64,000 nt of DNA. It comes from Aselliscus stoliczkanus (lineage: Eukaryota; Chordata; Mammalia; Chiroptera; Hipposideridae). Numbering within the stretch: the first letter of the stretch is position 1; every line of letters begins with the position of its first letter. This document shows, piece by piece, positions 24,370 to 35,249 of the stretch. The DNA is taken from NCBI GenBank assembly GCA_033961575.1, contig CM066728.1:180225678-180289677 (forward strand), written 5' to 3'. Made by a program: the position numbers and the translations under genes. The notes under the pieces are model-generated. The model was given only the letters and a program-made list of their open reading frames with translations, had not been told where the DNA came from and did no database searches.

Positions 24370-24443
24370 CTGCTGCTGCTGCTGCTACTGCTGCAACTGC
24401 TGCTGCTGCTGCTGCTGCTGGTATGAATACTCCTATTAGGGTC
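23736..24443 (-). CDS. MLLT3: MLLT3 (AF9) internal exon: poly-Ser and Lys/Ser-rich linker
   Basis: This is one internal exon of 236 codons, phase 0 at both ends. It encodes the middle of AF9, a nuclear protein that reads acylated histone H3 through an N-terminal YEATS domain and recruits the super elongation complex or DOT1L through a C-terminal ANC1-homology domain. Both of those domains lie on other exons. In exon numbering, residues 1-8 read DPNRSIHT, 9-50 are a serine tract with one Cys, and 51-150 are Lys/Ser/Glu-rich with repeated KEP/KEPKP motifs. A basic cluster KKRKK at 157-161 is NLS-like, and the acidic end contains DPNDSDVEEN (221-230). The acceptor is TTTGCAG before GAC at 24443, after a pyrimidine tract. 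The donor is GAC followed by GTGAGT at 23735. Content and order match the large exon 5 of human MLLT3. The frame is open throughout and looks functional. Without the splice, translation would run 12 residues into the intron and stop near 23697. Confidence 0.96.
24294..24419 (-). repeat. Coding AGC/AGT trinucleotide run (poly-serine tract)
   Basis: Forty-two in-frame codons read 41 Ser and 1 Cys on the minus strand. The plus strand is a CTG/CTA run. AGT codons interrupt the AGC run at several points and a single TGC makes the Cys. A long serine run at this point is a known feature of AF9. The interruptions should damp slippage, but length may still vary between individuals. The same DNA reads as poly-Ala/Val in another frame, which is not translated. 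Confidence 0.95.
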
Positions 24444-24465
24444 CTGCAAAAAGGGGAGAAGAAAA
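24444..24465 (-). promoter_or_regulatory. MLLT3: Splice acceptor and polypyrimidine tract of the MLLT3 exon
   Basis: On the minus strand a run of about 20 nt, almost all C and T, leads into the AG at 24445-24444 directly before the GAC codon. This is a strong consensus acceptor and fixes the exon start. Confidence 0.93.
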
Positions 24466-24999
24466 TGAAGGTCAACACTAAATTGCAATGGAGAGTCAAA
24501 AGCAAATTTCCTTGCATTAGACCCACACAAATTGATCTCTCTTTGATTGCTTTCAAATTAATTTTAATAGACACCAACGACCACAGTATAATGAGTGGAA
24601 ATAGGCTGTGTGAGAAACATAGAGAAGGAGGGCTACTATGGATCAAGTAATTTAACAAGACAAGCTATTGTCTTAATCATGACATGTATGGTGTTCTAAA
24701 CATTTTGATTCAACAAATGTTCACAAAACACTTGTTCAAGATACAAAGATGGATTACACATGGCCCCACTCTCACAAACTGTGACATTATCTATATCTAC
24801 AATTATAGTTGCTGTAAGAGCCACCTATACAGTGCTATGGCAACAAATAGAAGAGGGCAAGTAATTCTGTTCAAGAGGTGGGGGAAAGAATAATTCAGAA
24901 ATTTATAGAGAATTAATGACTGAATTAGTTCTTCAAGGATAAGCAGGTGATTACTAGAAAGAGAAGAATGAAAAGGTACTTGGAGTCATAGCAAGTCGC
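24466..24999. other. Intronic sequence right of the exon
   Basis: A possible L2 trace ('ttcaacaaatgttcac', 'acttgttcaagatac') lies near 24708-24760. Otherwise nothing is recognised. Confidence 0.4.
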
Positions 25000-26666
25000 C
25001 AAAGATCCAAGATGGCGGAGCAGATAAACACTGCACTAGACATCTCCCATGACCACATTACAATTACAACTAAATTATAGAACAATCAACCTGGAGAACC
25101 ATCTTTAGTCTAGATGAACAGAATTTTTAAAACTAAGAATATTAAGAAGAAGTCACACTGAGACTGGAAGGAACAGTGGAGATGCAGAATGGGCCAGCCC
25201 CAAATATGTGTGTAGCAGTTGAGAATCCCGAGGGATATCTTGGCTGCTGAGATCCCCCATGGAGAAGCAAGGGAACCTAACCGCAGACCAGGCTTCCCAG
25301 CCACACAACACGCTCCTCAGCCCAGAGTAACAATGCCAGTGACAGGAAGAGGAACCACCACAACATCTGGCTGTGAAAATCTGTGGGGATTCCGACTGTC
25401 CAGGTAAGTCAGAAAGCTGCAGGAAACCCAGAGATCCTCTTAAAGGGCCCACACACCAACTCTCCCAGGCACTCACCCTGGTGTCTATAGGAGGGAGAGT
25501 GACTAAGGAGGTGTCAGGGACATACAAAGAAAGACTGAGTTGTGTGGCTTCAAATCAAGGGATGGAGGGACAGTTGCATTTTTTCCTGTGTAGAATCCTT
25601 CTCCTGGGCAGCTAGCAGGAGGGCTCCATCTTTCCTGTGTTGAGCCCCCTACACCAACACGGCTAAACCTGAATCTGCATTGCCCCAGGGAACTCCACTC
25701 GCTCCACCCTGGTGACTCCCTGAAACCCCACCCCACTGTATTTGTGCAATGCTGGAGGCACTTTCTCTGCAAGCAGCCAGGCTGCCCATGTTGCACTTTT
25801 TCTTGAACAACTCTTGGGAGTCTGCGGGCCCAAGGCAGTGGCTGGTCTCAGTGTGCTCTGAGTATGTGCAGGCTCAGCACTGGCACCAAACCAAAATCTA
25901 CCTTAACTTGGTGAACACCACTCATCTCACCCTGGTAGTTCCCTGAGACCCCACCACACCTAACTTAAGCTCTGCACAAGGCTCTATCAGTGGGTGAGCC
26001 TTAAGGAAGCTGGCAAGTGGCAACAGTCTCAGGAGGCCCTGGGATTTTTGTGGAGCTACCACAGGCCCATTACTGGTGGAGCCATCCTCAGTTCACAGGG
26101 TGGTCTCTCCCACATGCCTCCAAATCCAGTACAGGCAGCAAACAATTGGGGATCAAATTGTAGCTCCTACCAGGTAGTCCCTGGCCAGTCACAGGCAGTA
26201 GCTGACCTGGACCTGCACCAGAGCCCTTCCCAATAGGCCCCAGAACCAATGTACCTAAAGGTTGGCTTCAGACAACTGCAATGCATGACCTAATTAGCCC
26301 CACAAGCAGCACACTGACTGTCAGTCTTGCAGGCACCAGAACCTGCTGGGGCAAATCCCACTCCATGGGGTAAGGCCCCTACAAAGCAGCCCCATAAGCT
26401 GTGGATGTAGTCAAGCCCACAGCCAGTCAGCCTGAGGGTCAATACCACCCACTAACATGCTAATAGCAACCAATGCCCAACTATAATAAGAGGGCTACAC
26501 AACAGACATAAGAAGACATACTCCTGGAGCACCTGGTGCAGGTAACAAGAGAGACTGTGTCACTAGACCCCACAGGGCACCTACTACATAAGGTCATCTA
26601 GCCAAGATTGGGAGACATAGCAGATCAACCTAGACACATAGAAACAAACACAGAGAGGCAGCAGAA

Positions 26667-27573
26667 ATGAGGAGACAAAGAAACATGTCCCAAATGAAAG
26701 GATAGGAGAGAGCTCCAGAAAACGAACTAAACAAAATGGAGGCAAGCAATCTACCAGATACAGAGTTCAAAAGCTGATTATAAGGATGAAGGAAATCAGT
26801 GAGAACTTCACCAAAGAGATATAAAACATAAAAGTGGAGACAGAAACCATTAAAAAGAACCAGTCAGAAGGGAAGAATACAATAACTGAAATGAAGAATA
26901 CACTAGAAGGAATCACCAACAGACCAGATGAAGCAGAGTCGAATCAGCAATTTGGAAGACAAGGTAACAGAAAACACCCAAACAGAACAGCAAAAAGAAA
27001 AAAAAAAAGTCAACACACATACACACAAAAATGAGAATCACTTAAGAGACCTCTGGGAAAACATCAAGCATAATAATATTCACATTACAGGGGTACCAGA
27101 AGGAGAATGGAGAGAGCAAGGAATTGAAAACCTATTTGAAGAAATAATGATGGGAAACTTTCCTAAACTGGTAAAGTAAATAGACATACAAGCCCAGGAA
27201 ATGCACGGATTCCCAAACAAGATGAACCCAAACAGGCCCACATCAATACACATTATAATTAAAATGACAAAGGTTAAAGACAAAGAGATAATCTTAAAAG
27301 AAGCAAGAGAAAGGAAACTAGTTACTTACAAGGGATCGCCCATAAGATTGTCAGCTGAATTATCTATCAATGGAAACTTTGCAGGCAAAAAGGGAGTGGC
27401 AGGAATTATTGACAGTGATGAAAGGCAAGGCCCTACAACCAAGACTACTCTACCCAGCAAGGCTATAATTTTAAATTGAAGGAGAGATAAAGAGCTTCCC
27501 AGACAAGAAAAAGCTAAAGGAGTTCATCATTACCAAACCAGTATTAGAAGAAATGTTAAAGAAACATCTTTAA
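26667..27573 (+). pseudogene. L1 ORF1 remnant (first L1)
   Basis: It aligns from ATGAGGAGACAAAGAAACAT to the stop after AACATCTTTAA, matching the younger L1 copy at 59637-60511. A stop appears by codon 13 (GGATAG where the younger copy has GAACAG). Later frameshifts split it into pieces that retain GVPEGEWREQGIENLFEEI in the RNA-binding part. Confidence 0.85.
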
Positions 27574-27689
27574 GAAGAAGAAAAAAAGATTTAAAAATAT
27601 GAATAATAAAATTGAAATAACTATGTACCTATCAATAATCATTTTAAATGTAAATAGATTAAATGCTCCAATCAAAAGACACAGGATAG

Positions 27690-27792
27690 GACAGGCCGAG
27701 TGGTGCGGTGGTTAAGCGCTGGCTTGAGAAGCTGGCGGCCCCAGTTCAGTCCCACATATGAGGGCCAGTGACACTGCCCTCAAAAAAAAAAA
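27690..27792 (+). mobile_element. Short tRNA-SINE, subfamily B, inside L1 ORF2
   Basis: The AGGCCGAGTGGTGCGG head is followed by a TTGAGAA loop variant, GTTCAGTCCC and a poly-A tail. The perfect duplication AAAAGACACAGGATAG lies on both sides. Confidence 0.93.
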
Positions 27793-28310
27793 AAAAGACA
27801 CAGGATAGCTGAATCGATAAGAAAATAAGACTCATACATATGCTGTCACCAACAGACCCACTTCAGATCAAAATACACACACAGACTGAAAGTAAAGAAA
27901 TGGAAAAAGATATTTCATGCAAATGAAAACAAACAACAACAACAAAAACAACTGGAGTAACAATACTTATATCAGACAAAGTAGACTTTAAAACAAACGC
28001 TGAAATAAAAGACAAAAAGGAACATTATACATAAAGAGATCAATCCGATAAGAGGCTATAACCCTTGTAAACATTTATGCACCAACATAGGAGCACCTAA
28101 CTATATAAAGCAAATATTAAATGACATAAAGAAAGACATTGACAGTAATACAATCATAGTAGATAACTTGAACACCCCATTGACATGAATGGACATATCT
28201 TTGAGACAGAAAATCAACAAGAAAACAGGAACCTTAAATAACACGCTAGAGCAGATAGACTTAATTGATATTTTTAGAGCATTTCATTCCAAAGCCACAG
28301 AATATGTATA

Positions 28311-28848
28311 CTGTATTTTGCCATCTATAATGCATACTTTTTTGCCTAAATTTCTGAGAGAAAATAAGGATGCACTTTAAACATGGGTAGTACTAACTCT
28401 GTATCTATATAAATGTTTTTAATTCTTTTATTTGTGCTTATGAGTTAAAAGTGTAACTCTAGAAATCAATAATATCCATACGCAAAATAATACCCTGGAA
28501 TACAATAAAAGATTTTGCTGAACTTACAACAAATTTGCAATGATGAAGAGTTCTTGGCCTTCTATGATGTGTAAATATCATAAATTTGTTATCAGTACAT
28601 CAAATTTCTTGTACCTTGTATCTGTTCTTGTGTTTTGTAATTATTTATTACATAAAATTTCTTGTACCATAATATTTTTAAAAATAAATGCCAAAATTCC
28701 TTTATAATACAAAAAAACAAGTACCTAAATGTAAACAAATAAAAATTTGAAACAAAAAAGTAAACAAAAAGTTTTTTCCCTGAAAGTTTGGGCCAAAAAT
28801 GTGGGTGTGCATTATACACAGGAGTGCATTATACATGGCAAAATATGG
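28311..28848. mobile_element. TA-flanked MITE (Tc1/mariner-like) inside L1 ORF2
   Basis: It interrupts the L1 phrase for 'cagaatat(g)tacattcttt'. The ends are CTGTATTTTGCCATCTATAA and, reversed, CCATATTTTGCCATGTATAA, each next to TA. Subterminal TATAATGCA-type repeats occur near both ends. The 538-bp interior is AT-rich with no transposase. Taking TA as the duplication restores the L1 sequence. Confidence 0.78.
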
Positions 28849-30525
28849 TACATTCTTTTCAAGGGCATATGGAACATTTTCAAGGATAGACCACAAGTTA
28901 GGATACACATCAAACCTCAATAAATTTAAGAAGACTGACATCATATCAAGCGTCTTCTCTGACTATAATGGTATGAAACTAAAAACAAATTACAGAAAAA
29001 CACTGTAAAACACAAAAACATATGGAGGCTAAATAACATGATACTAAATAATGAATGTGTCAACAACGAAATCAAGGAACAAAAAAAAAAGATACCTTGA
29101 CACAAATGAAAATGAAAACACAAACACCCCAAATCTATAGGACACTGTGAAAGCACTCCTAAGTGGGAAATTCAGGCCTACTTCAAGAAACAAGAAAATA
29201 TCTCAAATAAACTATCTAACCTTATACTTCAAGGAACCTGAAAAGGAACAGCAAACAAAGCCTAACATGAGTAGAAAGAAGAAAATAATAAAGATCAGAA
29301 TAGTAATAAACAAAACAGAGTCTAAAAAAATCAATACAAAAGATTAATGAAACCAAGAACTGTTTCTTTGAAAAGATAAACAAAATTGATAAACGTTTAA
29401 CTAGACTGATCAAGGAAAAAAGAAAGGACCCAAATAAATAAAATCACAAATGAAAGGAGTGACAACTGACACCACAGAAATGCAAAGGAGTATAAGAAAA
29501 CATTATTATAAACAATTATATGCCAACAAATTGGACAATCTTGAAGAAATGGATAAATTCCTAGAAACATACAATTCTTCAGACTGAATGAAGAAGAAAC
29601 AGAAAATCTGAACTGACAAATTACTACTAATGAAATTGAATTAATTTAAAAAACTCCCAACTAACAAAAGTCCTGGGCCAGATGACTTCACAGATAAATT
29701 TTACCAAACATTCCAAGAAGAGTTAACAATTATCCTTCTCAAACTATTTCAAAAAATTCAAAAAGAGGAAAAGCTCCCAAGCTTTTTATGAAGCCAGCAT
29801 TACCCTGATTCCAAAACCATACAAATACATTACGAAAAAAAGAAAATTTAGCTAATATCCCTGATGACCTTAGATGCAAAAATCTAAGCATAATTATTAG
29901 CAAACCAAATCCAGCAATACATTTAAAAGATCATTCATCATGATTAGGTAGGATTTATTCCTGAGATACATGTTAATTCAATATCTGCATATCAATTAAT
30001 GTGATATACCACATAAACAAAATGAACGATAACCATATCAAGAGATGCAGAAAAAGCATTTGATAAAATCCAGTATCCATTTATGATTAAAAACTCTCAG
30101 CAAAGCAGGAATAAAGGTAACATGCCTCAACATAATAAAGGCCATATACAACAAATGCACAGCTAACATCATATTCACGGGGGGCGGTTACTAAAAGCAT
30201 TCTCCTTAAGATCAGGAACAAGGCAAGAATGTCCACTTTTACCACTTTTATTCAACATAGTACTGGAAGTTCTATCCACAGGAATCAGACAAGAAAAAGA
30301 AACAAAAGACATCCAAATTGGAAAGGAAGAAGTTAAACTGTCATTATTTGCAGATGACATGAGGCTATGTATAGAAAGAGAACTCCAAAGATTCCACCAA
30401 AAAATGATTAGAACTGATAAATGATACAAAATTAACATTCAGAAATCAGTTGCATTTTTATACACCAGTAGTAAACTATCAGAAGGAGAAATTAAGAAAA
30501 CAATCCCATTTACAACTGCATCAAC

Positions 30526-30557
30526 AAAAAAAAAAAAGAAAGAAAGAAAGAAAGAAA
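30526..30557 (+). repeat. A-run followed by (GAAA)n
   Basis: A short microsatellite that grew within the L1 ORF2 remnant at an A-rich site. Confidence 0.85.
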
Positions 30558-31449
30558 ATACCTAGGAATAAATTTAACCCAAGGAGGTAAAAGACTTGTA
30601 CTTGGAAAACTATAGGACACTGAAGAAAAAAATTAAGAAGATAAAAATAAATAGAAAAATATACTGTGCTCATGCACAGGAAAAATTAACAGCATTAAAA
30701 TGTCCATACTACACAAAGCAATCTATAGATTCATTGCAATCTCTATCAAAATAACAATGGCATTTGTCACAAAACTAGAAGAAATAATCTTTAAATTTAT
30801 ATGGAACAACAAAAAACTCTGAATAACCATAGCAATCTTGAGAAAGAACAAAATTGGAGGTATCACACTACCTGATAACAAACTATACAACAAGACCATA
30901 GTAATCAAAACAGCATGATGTTAGCATAAAAAGACACAGTGGTCAATGAAAGAGAATAGAGAGCCGGAAATGAATCCATGCCTATATGGTCATTTAATCT
31001 ATGACAAAGGAAGCATGAATATATATTGGGGTAAAGACAGTCTATTCAATAAATGAGAAAACTTGAAAACTACATGCAAAAAAATTAAACTGGACCACCT
31101 TCTTCCTCCATACACAAAAATAAACTCAAAATTGATTAAAGATCTAAATATAAGACCCCAAACCATAAATTCCTAGAAGAAACCATAGGCAGTAAACTCT
31201 GACTTTGCTCTTAGTGATATTTTCTCTGATATGTATCCTTGAAAAAGGGAAACAAAAGAAAAAATAAACAAATGGGACTACATCAAATTAAACAGCTTTT
31301 GCACAGCAAAGGAAACCATCATGAAAACTGAAAGCCATCTGAATGGGAGAAGATATTTGTCAATGATACATCTGATAAGGGGTTAATATCCAATATTTAT
31401 AAAAAAACTCATATAACTCAAACAATCCAATTAAAAAGTGGGCAGAGGA

Positions 31450-31890
31450 GGCCAGCCGAGTGGCTCAATTGGTTAAGAGTTAGCTTGGGAGCTTTGAGCA
31501 GCAGGGCTGCCGATTGGGTTCCCACATGGGTCAGTGACACTGCACCCTCTATAGCTAAGATTATGAACAACAGCTCAACCTGGAGCTGGGCTGCCATGAG
31601 TGGCCGGTGACAGCATAGGCTGCAGTGGGGCTGCAGTGGGCTGCTGTGAGTGGCTGGCAGCTCGCAAGAGCTGCTGTGAGCTTCCGTGAGCAGCCGTCTG
31701 ATGGTGGGCAACCAATCTGCCTCATCTGGGAAGAGCTCAATGATCATAATATCAACATGGGCCAGTGAAGCAGTGTCTTCCAAAACTAGACTGAAGAACC
31801 AAAGGACAGCAACTTGTCTGTTCCCCTTCCCTGATTCCCCAATGCTGTTCCCTCTCCCAATTCCCCAATAAAAATCTTTTTTTTAAAAAA
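31450..31890 (+). mobile_element. Long T+ SINE nested in L1
   Basis: It has the head GGCCAGCCGAGTGGCTCAA, the loop-insert region with GAGCAGCAGGGC, a CAGTGGGCTGC/TGAGTGGC body and the end CCCCAATAAAAATC plus T and A. The target AAGTGGGCAGAGGA precedes it. Confidence 0.9.
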
Positions 31891-31897
31891 AGGGCAG

Positions 31898-32003
31898 GGG
31901 CAGCAGAGTGGTGCAGTGGTTAAGCGTTGGCTTGGGAAGCCAGCGACCCCAGTTCAGGTCCCACATATGAGGGCCAGTGACAAAAAAAAAAAAAAAAAAA
32001 AAA
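31898..32003 (+). mobile_element. Short tRNA-SINE nested next to the long SINE
   Basis: It begins GGCAGCAGAGTGGTGCAG, with stem-loop TTGGGAA, GTTCAGGTCCC and a poly-A tail. It is flanked by AAAGGGCAGGGG and AAAGGGCAGAGGA, so it inserted at the 3' target copy of the preceding long SINE. Confidence 0.9.
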
Positions 32004-32925
32004 GGGCAGAGGACCTGAAGAGATATTTCTCCAAAGAGGACATACACATGGCCAACAGACAAATGAAAAGGCACTCAACGTCACTAATCATTAGGGAAAT
32101 GCAAATTAAAACTACAATGAGATATCACTTCACACCTGTCCGGGTGCCTATCATCAAAAACTCAACAAACAAGTATTGGTGAGGATGCAGAGAAAAGGGA
32201 ACCCTTGTACACTGTTGGTGGAACTGCAAATTGGTGCAACCACTATGGAACAGTATAGGGGTAAATAGAAATACCTTATAAGCCAGCAATTCCAGCTCTA
32301 GGTATTACTCCAAAGAAATCCAAAACATGAATTTGGAAAGATATATGCACCCTTATGTTCACTATACTGCTATTTACAAGCCATGATATGGAAGCAACCC
32401 ATCAATAGACAATTGGGTAAAAAAACTGTGGTACATATGTACAATGGAATATTACTCAGCCATAAAACAAAATGAAATCTTACCATTTGCAACAACATGG
32501 ATGGACCTAGAGGGTATAATGCTAACTGAAATAAGTCAGATTGCAAAAGACAAATACCATATGATCTCACTTATACGTGAAATCTAACAAACAAAATAAA
32601 AAAAGACAGATCAGAAAGAGGCTCACAGACACAGAGAAGAAACTGATGGTTGCCAAAGGTTGGGAAACTGGGTAAAAAATGTGAAGGGATTAAGAAATAC
32701 AAATTGGCAGTTACAAAACACTCACAAAAATATAAAGTACACCATAGAAAATATAGTCAATAATGTTGCAACAATTATGTGTAATGCCAGATGGGCACTA
32801 ATTGGAGGGGGGGAGGTGTCACTACATAAATTATATAAATGTCTAACCACTATACTGTACACCTGAAATTAATATAAATATTGAATATCAGCTGTAATTG
32901 AAAATAAATAATTGAAAAATAAAAT

Positions 32926-33490
32926 ATGCTAATCCTATTCTTAATTCTTTGAAGCATCTACACACTGCCTTCCATAGCAGCTGCACCAATATGCATTCCC
33001 ACCAACAGTATATGAGGCCAAGAAATGGAAACAATGAAAGTGTTCTTCAATAAATGACTGGATAAAGAAGATGTGGTATACATACACAATGGAATACTAC
33101 TCTGCAATAAGAAAAGACGAAATAGTGCCATTTGTGACAAAATGGATGGATCTTGAGATTATTATGCTAAATGAAATAAGTCAGACACAAAAAGTAGACA
33201 ACCATATGGTTTCACTGATATGTGAGACATAAAACTGAAAGCAACAAAGGAACAAGACAAATAAAGAAATAAAAAAACTCATAGACACAGACAATAGTTT
33301 CGTGGTTACTGGAGGGTGGGGGTGGTAGATGAGGGTAAAAGGGATCAAATGCAAGGTGATAGAAGAGAACTGATTCTGGGTGGTGAACACATAATGTGAT
33401 ATATAGATGATGTATTACAGAATTGTATACTTGAAACCTATGTAACTTTACTATCCATTGTCACCCCAATAAACTTTAATTCAAAAATAA
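32926..33490 (+). mobile_element. 5'-inverted, truncated L1
   Basis: The piece 32926-33012 matches L1 ORF2 in reverse ('cttccatagcagctgcacc' is the complement of 'ggtgcagccactatggaa'). From about 33015 the sequence is L1 in the forward direction ('gataaagaagatgtggta', then 3' UTR 'cttgaaacctatgtaac', 'caccccaataaac'). This is the classic twin-priming structure. It abuts the A-rich tail of the preceding L1. Confidence 0.85.
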
Positions 33491-33528
33491 ATAAATAACA
33501 AAATAAAATAATGTGATGTAATGCAAAA

Positions 33529-33530
33529 CA

Positions 33531-33594
<64 letters not shown>

Positions 33595-33597
33595 AAA
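33529..33597 (+). repeat. (GAAA)n microsatellite
   Basis: About 17 GAAA units at the A-rich tail of the inverted L1. The open frame on the other strand (SFFL repeats) is only this repeat. Confidence 0.95.
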
Positions 33598-34237
33598 GGT
33601 TCTTGTAGACCAAGTCTAGAATGAATCAAAACAACGAGGGATCAAAGCACAGATTATATCTCAAAGCATCCAACTTTGAGAAAGAGGTAGAAAAATAGCA
33701 CAGGATCACATAGTGAGGCTTGATAATATTAAATTTAAAAAATGCTTTTTAATATAAACAATCACAAGACCTCAAAAAAGAAATAAAATTATTCTCAATT
33801 TCAGATAAAAAGGAAATTATTTTTTCTTTCCAAACTTCATCATTTAAGGATATGTCTCCCATTCACCAGCAAAGAAAAAAAAAATCTAATAAAACAAAGA
33901 TTTCACTTAACAGTCATCAAATGGTGCAAAAAATCTTTAGCTGTATAATCATGAGGAAAGAGCTAATGGCTGCCTATTTCATTTTAAATGTGTTACCCTC
34001 ATAAACATAAACATGTTTATACTCATATAAATACCTCAGGATATATAATCTATTTAGGAACAAAATCTAGGTCCATAGTTACCATATTTGTGAATCTCTA
34101 CCATTAATAGTAAGAATAAGAAACAGACGGAAATCTTGGACATGCAAAAATCCATACCAATACTAAAAGAAGAGCTCTTTCTCACTCACTTCCACCTCTT
34201 AATGGACCAAAGACAAATACAAGGTACGATCAAACAC
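33598..34237. other. Intronic sequence, no gene seen
   Basis: AT-rich, with no repeat or coding signal recognised. Confidence 0.4.
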
Positions 34238-34591
34238 TATGGTGAATGTTTAAGTTTAAAAAAATATATATTACAGTAAAAGACACATTGCCATTAATCC
34301 CTCTCAAAATACTACCCTCGCTTTGCATACACTTATCCCAACATTCTTGCCACTTTCTGAAGCAGTTCTGGTTCCTCTTTTGTGAGTGTCTTTAGTTGTG
34401 CTGTCGTGGCTGCCTCCATATCCTGAAACATTTTGACTTTGGGGAAGAGCCAGAAGTCCACGGTGCCAGATCCGGTGAATAAGATGGATGAGGACACACA
34501 GTATTGTTTTTATTTGACAGAAATTGCTGTACCAGAAGCAATATGTGACATGGAGCACTGTCATGATGGAGGATGTTTAATGGCACACTTT

Positions 34592-34715
34592 ATTTTTTAT
34601 TTTTTATTTTATTTTTTTTTTGAGGGCAGTGTCACTGGCCCTCATATGTGGGACCCGAACCGGGGCCGCTGGCTTCCCAAGCCAGCGCTTAACCACTGCG
34701 CCACTCGGCGGGCCC
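34592..34715 (-). mobile_element. Short tRNA-SINE nested in fold-back mariner copy 2
   Basis: Reversed, it reads GGGCCCGCCGAGTGGCGCAG, TTGGGAA loop, GGTTCGGGTCCC and an A/T-rich tail. The duplication ATGGCACACTTTA / ATAGCACACTTTA surrounds it. Position and orientation differ from the SINE in copy 1, so the two insertions are independent. Confidence 0.92.
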
Positions 34716-34789
34716 AATAGCACACTTTAAAACACACCTTCTCTCAACCATAGCTCACACCTGACTGACTGCACCAAACAAGTTAAAAC

Positions 34790-35167
34790 TTGTCACACAC
34801 TCTTACTAAAGTTCGCTGCGCCACTTGCCATATTGAAGATCCCTTCCTTTCTGTTGGATGGCACTTGGCAACAGCATTCACTGTATTTCTTGACCACAAT
34901 GGGAAGGCTCTGTGTCACACATTGCCTCTGGTACAACAATTTCTGTCAAACAAAACCATTATGGTGTGTCCTCATCCACCTTATTCACTACATCTGGCAC
35001 CATGCAACTTCTGGCTCTTCCCCAAAGTCAAAATGACCATGCAAGGTAAACATTTTGAATTAATTCAAGACACTGATGCCATAACAGCACAACTACAGAC
35101 ACTCATGAAAGACGACTTCCAGAACTGCTTCAGAAAGTGGGAAGAAGGATGGGATAAGTGTGTTTGA
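34790..35167 (+). pseudogene. Mariner transposase C-terminal part
   Basis: A 125-codon open frame ends NCFRKWEEGWDKCV, the usual C-terminus of this mariner type. The third catalytic Asp region reads YSLHLAP, so the acid is lost. The upstream domains are absent. It forms the spacer edge and right arm of the fold-back element. Confidence 0.85.
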
Positions 35168-35249
35168 AGCGAGGGAGAATATTTTGAGGGGGATGAATGG
35201 CAATGTGTCTTTTACTGTAATAAACTTTTTTATTTAAACATTCACCGTA

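Larger units (their letters stand above)
27606..32586 (+). pseudogene. L1 ORF2 remnant (first L1)
   Basis: It begins near the phrase encoding YLSIIILNVNRLNAPIKRH (endonuclease start). The reverse transcriptase motif FADD is at 30347-30358, and it ends near CACTTATACGTGAAATCTAA. It is heavily broken and interrupted by a SINE, a MITE and two more SINEs. Confidence 0.85.
25000..32925 (+). mobile_element. Near full-length old L1 with nested insertions
   Basis: It starts near AAGATGGCGGAGCAG, typical of a mammalian L1 5' UTR. A GC-richer 5' UTR runs to about 26666, then ORF1 and ORF2 remnants, and a 3' UTR with TGTACACCTGAAATTAA before the A-rich end. Subtracting the nested MITE (28311-28848) and three SINEs leaves about 6.7 kb, close to full length. 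Both reading frames carry many stops and indels, so it is inactive. It lies antisense to MLLT3. Confidence 0.88.
34240..35247. mobile_element. Fold-back mariner derivative, copy 2
   Basis: The ends are TGGTGAATGTTTAA on the left and TTTAAACATTCACCG on the right, flanked by TA. The left arm (34240 to about 34590) carries the inverted end of the transposase gene and the right arm (about 34890-35247) carries it forward. This is the same layout as the copy at 4875-5891. A short SINE sits at 34592-34715. The left arm keeps YSPDLAP on the minus strand, while the right arm has YSLHLAP. Confidence 0.86.

Noticed and set aside
24266..24658. Poly-Ala/Val frame
   Set aside because: It is an alternate reading of the serine-tract DNA and crosses the splice acceptor.
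33438..33629. SFFL-repeat frame
   Set aside because: It is a translation of the GAAA microsatellite.
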